Below, piece after piece: positions 6,684 to 7,939 of a stretch of 7,939 nucleotides of DNA. Numbering within the stretch: the first letter of the stretch is position 1; the number at the start of each line of letters is the position of its first letter. The DNA is from Gemmatimonadota bacterium (GTDB taxonomy: Bacteria; Latescibacterota; UBA2968; UBA8231): positions 1 through 7,939 of the forward strand of contig VXZF01000739.1 of the NCBI GenBank assembly GCA_009845645.1, in the 5' to 3' direction. The notes beneath the pieces are model-generated. The model was not told the DNA's origin. It searched no databases and was given only the letters and a program-made list of their open reading frames with translations. A program made the translations under genes and the position numbers.

Positions 6684-7346
6684 ATGAAACTGATCCTCGT
6701 AGGTTGCGAATACGCTGGCAAGACGACCTTGGCTAACGCCATCGTCGGTTGGATCGAGCGCACCTTTGGCTCGTCGCGCACCTTTCACGACCACTTTAGC
6801 CTGCCGTGCAACGAGTTCCCCGTAGAGGAACAGGAGCAACTGCTGGGCCTCAGTCCAAGGCTGAAGGAGATGTTCCAGCGCTACATGATGAACTACCACT
6901 TCCATTCTGCTTTCTACAGCGACCCGGACCACAACTTGGTGGGTTTCCACATTGAGGAGGCCGTGTACGCGCCCTTGTACTACGGCTACGGGGGCCGAGG
7001 CGAATACGGCGACCGCGCCGCACTGGCTCGTTCCTTCGACGAGGAGGTCATGCAGCACGCACCCGACACAGTACTCGTGCTGCTGCGCGCGCGGCCCGAA
7101 GTCATTGTCCAACGCATGCGCGATCAGCCGCACGAGCGGCCGGTGGTGCAGGAAAAGGACATCGAGCACGTGTTGCAGCGCTTTGAGGAAGAGTTCCGCG
7201 ATTCGCTGATCCGCAAGAAATTTGCCCTCGACACGTCCGACGCCACAGTGGAGCAGACCTTGGCGGAGTTCGCAGGAGAAGTCAAGCAGCACCTGAGCGA
7301 AACCGACCGCTTGCGCCTTTTGGCCCACCAGAACTGGCCGAGTTAA
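6684..7346 (+). CDS. P-loop kinase, deoxynucleoside/thymidylate-kinase-like
   Basis: This is a 220-residue protein, predicted cytosolic, with the P-loop GCEYAGKT (7-14) directly after an initial beta strand (MKLILV). That is the layout of small nucleoside and nucleotide kinases. FHDHFSL (34-40) and NLVGFHIEEAVYAPLYYG (84-101) sit where such kinases bind the phosphate acceptor and place the catalytic acidic residue. TVLVLLRARPEVIVQRMRDQ (129-148) is the conserved strand-helix preceding the lid, and the following charged helix (157-178) resembles the lid and its Arg-rich flank. The start is set by GGGAGA nine bases upstream. The next frame opens three bases after the stop, so both are probably translated from one message. 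I cannot tell the phosphorylated substrate. Nucleosides are the family default, but the neighbour, a glycosidase-like propeller, leaves a sugar or a tailored small molecule possible. The fold is well supported, the substrate is not. Confidence 0.85.
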   Translation: MKLILVGCEYAGKTTLANAIVGWIERTFGSSRTFHDHFSLPCNEFPVEEQEQLLGLSPRLKEMFQRYMMNYHFHSAFYSDPDHNLVGFHIEEAVYAPLYYGYGGRGEYGDRAALARSFDEEVMQHAPDTVLVLLRARPEVIVQRMRDQPHERPVVQEKDIEHVLQRFEEEFRDSLIRKKFALDTSDATVEQTLAEFAGEVKQHLSETDRLRLLAHQNWPS

Positions 7347-7349
7347 GCG

Positions 7350-7939
7350 ATGATGCAGCCCTTTCTCGATTGGTATGGCGTATGGGCTGGCCAAGCTGGC
7401 ATCGAAGGCGGCCAAGCTTGGGTGCAAGACCCGCCGGTCGGCGTGCGCTTGGCCGTGCAGGAAGCGAGTAAATCCCCGGTCTTTATCAAGCCTGAGCATC
7501 CTTGGGAAGAGGGCGGTCTGACGCCGCAAGCCATGCTTTGCGCCGGCGGCGTGTTGAAGATGTGGTACATATCCCGTGGCGCTGGGGACGACCAACCCCC
7601 ATTCATTGCGTACGCCGAGAGTGCGGACGGCTTTTGTTGGGAGCGTCCGGTGCTGCATTTGCAAGAGTACGACGGCAGTACGGCCAACAACCTGCTCTTC
7701 CGCTTCGGCGACTTTGGGCTGCAATCCGTGTTTGTGGACCCCGTGGCTCCGCCGGAGGCTCGCTACAAGGCCATGGCGCGCGATTCTATTACCTATCACG
7801 AGGGCGCGCCGGTGCCCGCGATGACGCGGGAGCGCAAGTGGGCCATTCGCCGCGCCATGCAAGAGGCCGGCTACACGCCAGAGCAGCGGGCCGCGGCGCT
7901 GTATTTCGTCGGCTTGCTCAAAGGTGCGGTGTCGCCCGA
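7350..7939 (+). CDS. GH32/43-like five-bladed beta-propeller protein, 3' end missing
   Basis: An open frame starts at the tandem ATGs 7350/7353, three bases after the kinase stop, and runs off the right edge without a stop (196 full codons). The text has the repeated blade motifs of the GH32/GH43-related superfamily. HPWEEGG (50-56) is followed by GGVLKMWYISRG (66-77), then IAYAESADGFCWERPVL (86-102) and YDGSTANNLLF (107-117). VFVDPVAPPEARYKAMAR (127-144) comes next. Pairs like MWY...S and AESADG..WERP are the usual start and end of blades. No signal peptide is seen, so this form may be cytosolic. Residues 145-193 (ITYHEG to LLKG) form a charged, helix-like insertion before VSP, where the next blade SPDG motif would be expected. 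There is no strong ribosome binding site; coupling to the kinase is likely. Related proteins are annotated as glycosyl hydrolases or simply hypothetical, often without proven activity. Catalytic acidic residues cannot be assigned from this fragment. Confidence 0.83.
   Translation, partial: MMQPFLDWYGVWAGQAGIEGGQAWVQDPPVGVRLAVQEASKSPVFIKPEHPWEEGGLTPQAMLCAGGVLKMWYISRGAGDDQPPFIAYAESADGFCWERPVLHLQEYDGSTANNLLFRFGDFGLQSVFVDPVAPPEARYKAMARDSITYHEGAPVPAMTRERKWAIRRAMQEAGYTPEQRAAALYFVGLLKGAVSP

Noticed and set aside
7389..7421. Direct repeat ggccaagct (7389, 7410) and the ten-base palindrome ccaagcttgg (7412-7421)
   Set aside because: Both lie in frame in the propeller gene and encode GQA twice, seven codons apart. 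Coding constraint and chance explain them better than an operator or attachment site.
6663..7862. A 399-codon open frame on the minus strand across the kinase and propeller genes
   Set aside because: The plus-strand frames carry a P-loop and propeller motifs with sensible start sites. The minus-strand text is His/Val/Arg-rich with no recognisable motif and crosses a gene boundary, as expected for a shadow in GC-rich coding DNA.

Overview
The window looks like a piece of chromosome from a Gram-negative, moderately GC-rich bacterium. The evidence is a TonB-dependent outer-membrane receptor with an N-terminal carboxypeptidase-regulatory-like domain and a lipobox-bearing lipoprotein of the DUF4856 type. 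That combination is typical of the FCB side of the tree (Bacteroidota and relatives). The P-loop kinase and propeller protein at the right end resemble proteins I associate with uncultured marine lineages such as Latescibacterota. This placement is inference and could be wrong. All six genes are on the + strand and coding density is high. The longest gene-free stretch is about 150 bases. I see no tRNA, rRNA, CRISPR array, insertion sequence or phage gene.

Left block (1-3755), outer-membrane uptake. A TonB-dependent receptor of the FecA-like type enters from the left edge, already in frame, and ends at 2315. After 57 bases and a good ribosome binding site comes a 432-residue DUF4856-type lipoprotein (2373-3671). 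A long imperfect hairpin followed by a T-rich run (3710-3755) closes this unit. The receptor and lipoprotein probably work together at the outer membrane. The likely substrate is iron or an iron chelate, judged only from the receptor type and from what I recall of DUF4856 gene neighbourhoods.

Middle block (3826-6573), a two-gene unit. An integral-membrane GT-C-fold glycosyltransferase, which probably uses a polyprenyl-phosphate sugar donor, is followed 9 bases later by an FAD-dependent oxidoreductase of the amine-oxidase / protoporphyrinogen-oxidase-like superfamily. The tight spacing, and the lack of a clear ribosome binding site for the second gene, suggest translational coupling and a shared pathway. 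Envelope glycoconjugate or lipid modification is the most likely, but the substrate cannot be read from the sequence.

Right block (6600-7939), another coupled pair. A short AT-rich intergenic stretch carries promoter-like elements and a small perfect hairpin touching the ribosome binding site. It leads into a 220-residue P-loop kinase of the deoxynucleoside/thymidylate-kinase-like type. Three bases after its stop codon a second reading frame opens and runs off the right edge without a stop. It encodes the N-terminal 196 residues of a five-bladed beta-propeller protein of the glycoside hydrolase 32/43-like type, with an unusual charged helical insertion.

I do not see a clear-cut undescribed system such as a new defence island. 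The most interesting points are the membrane glycosyltransferase plus flavoprotein pair, the kinase plus propeller pair, and the receptor plus DUF4856 lipoprotein pair.
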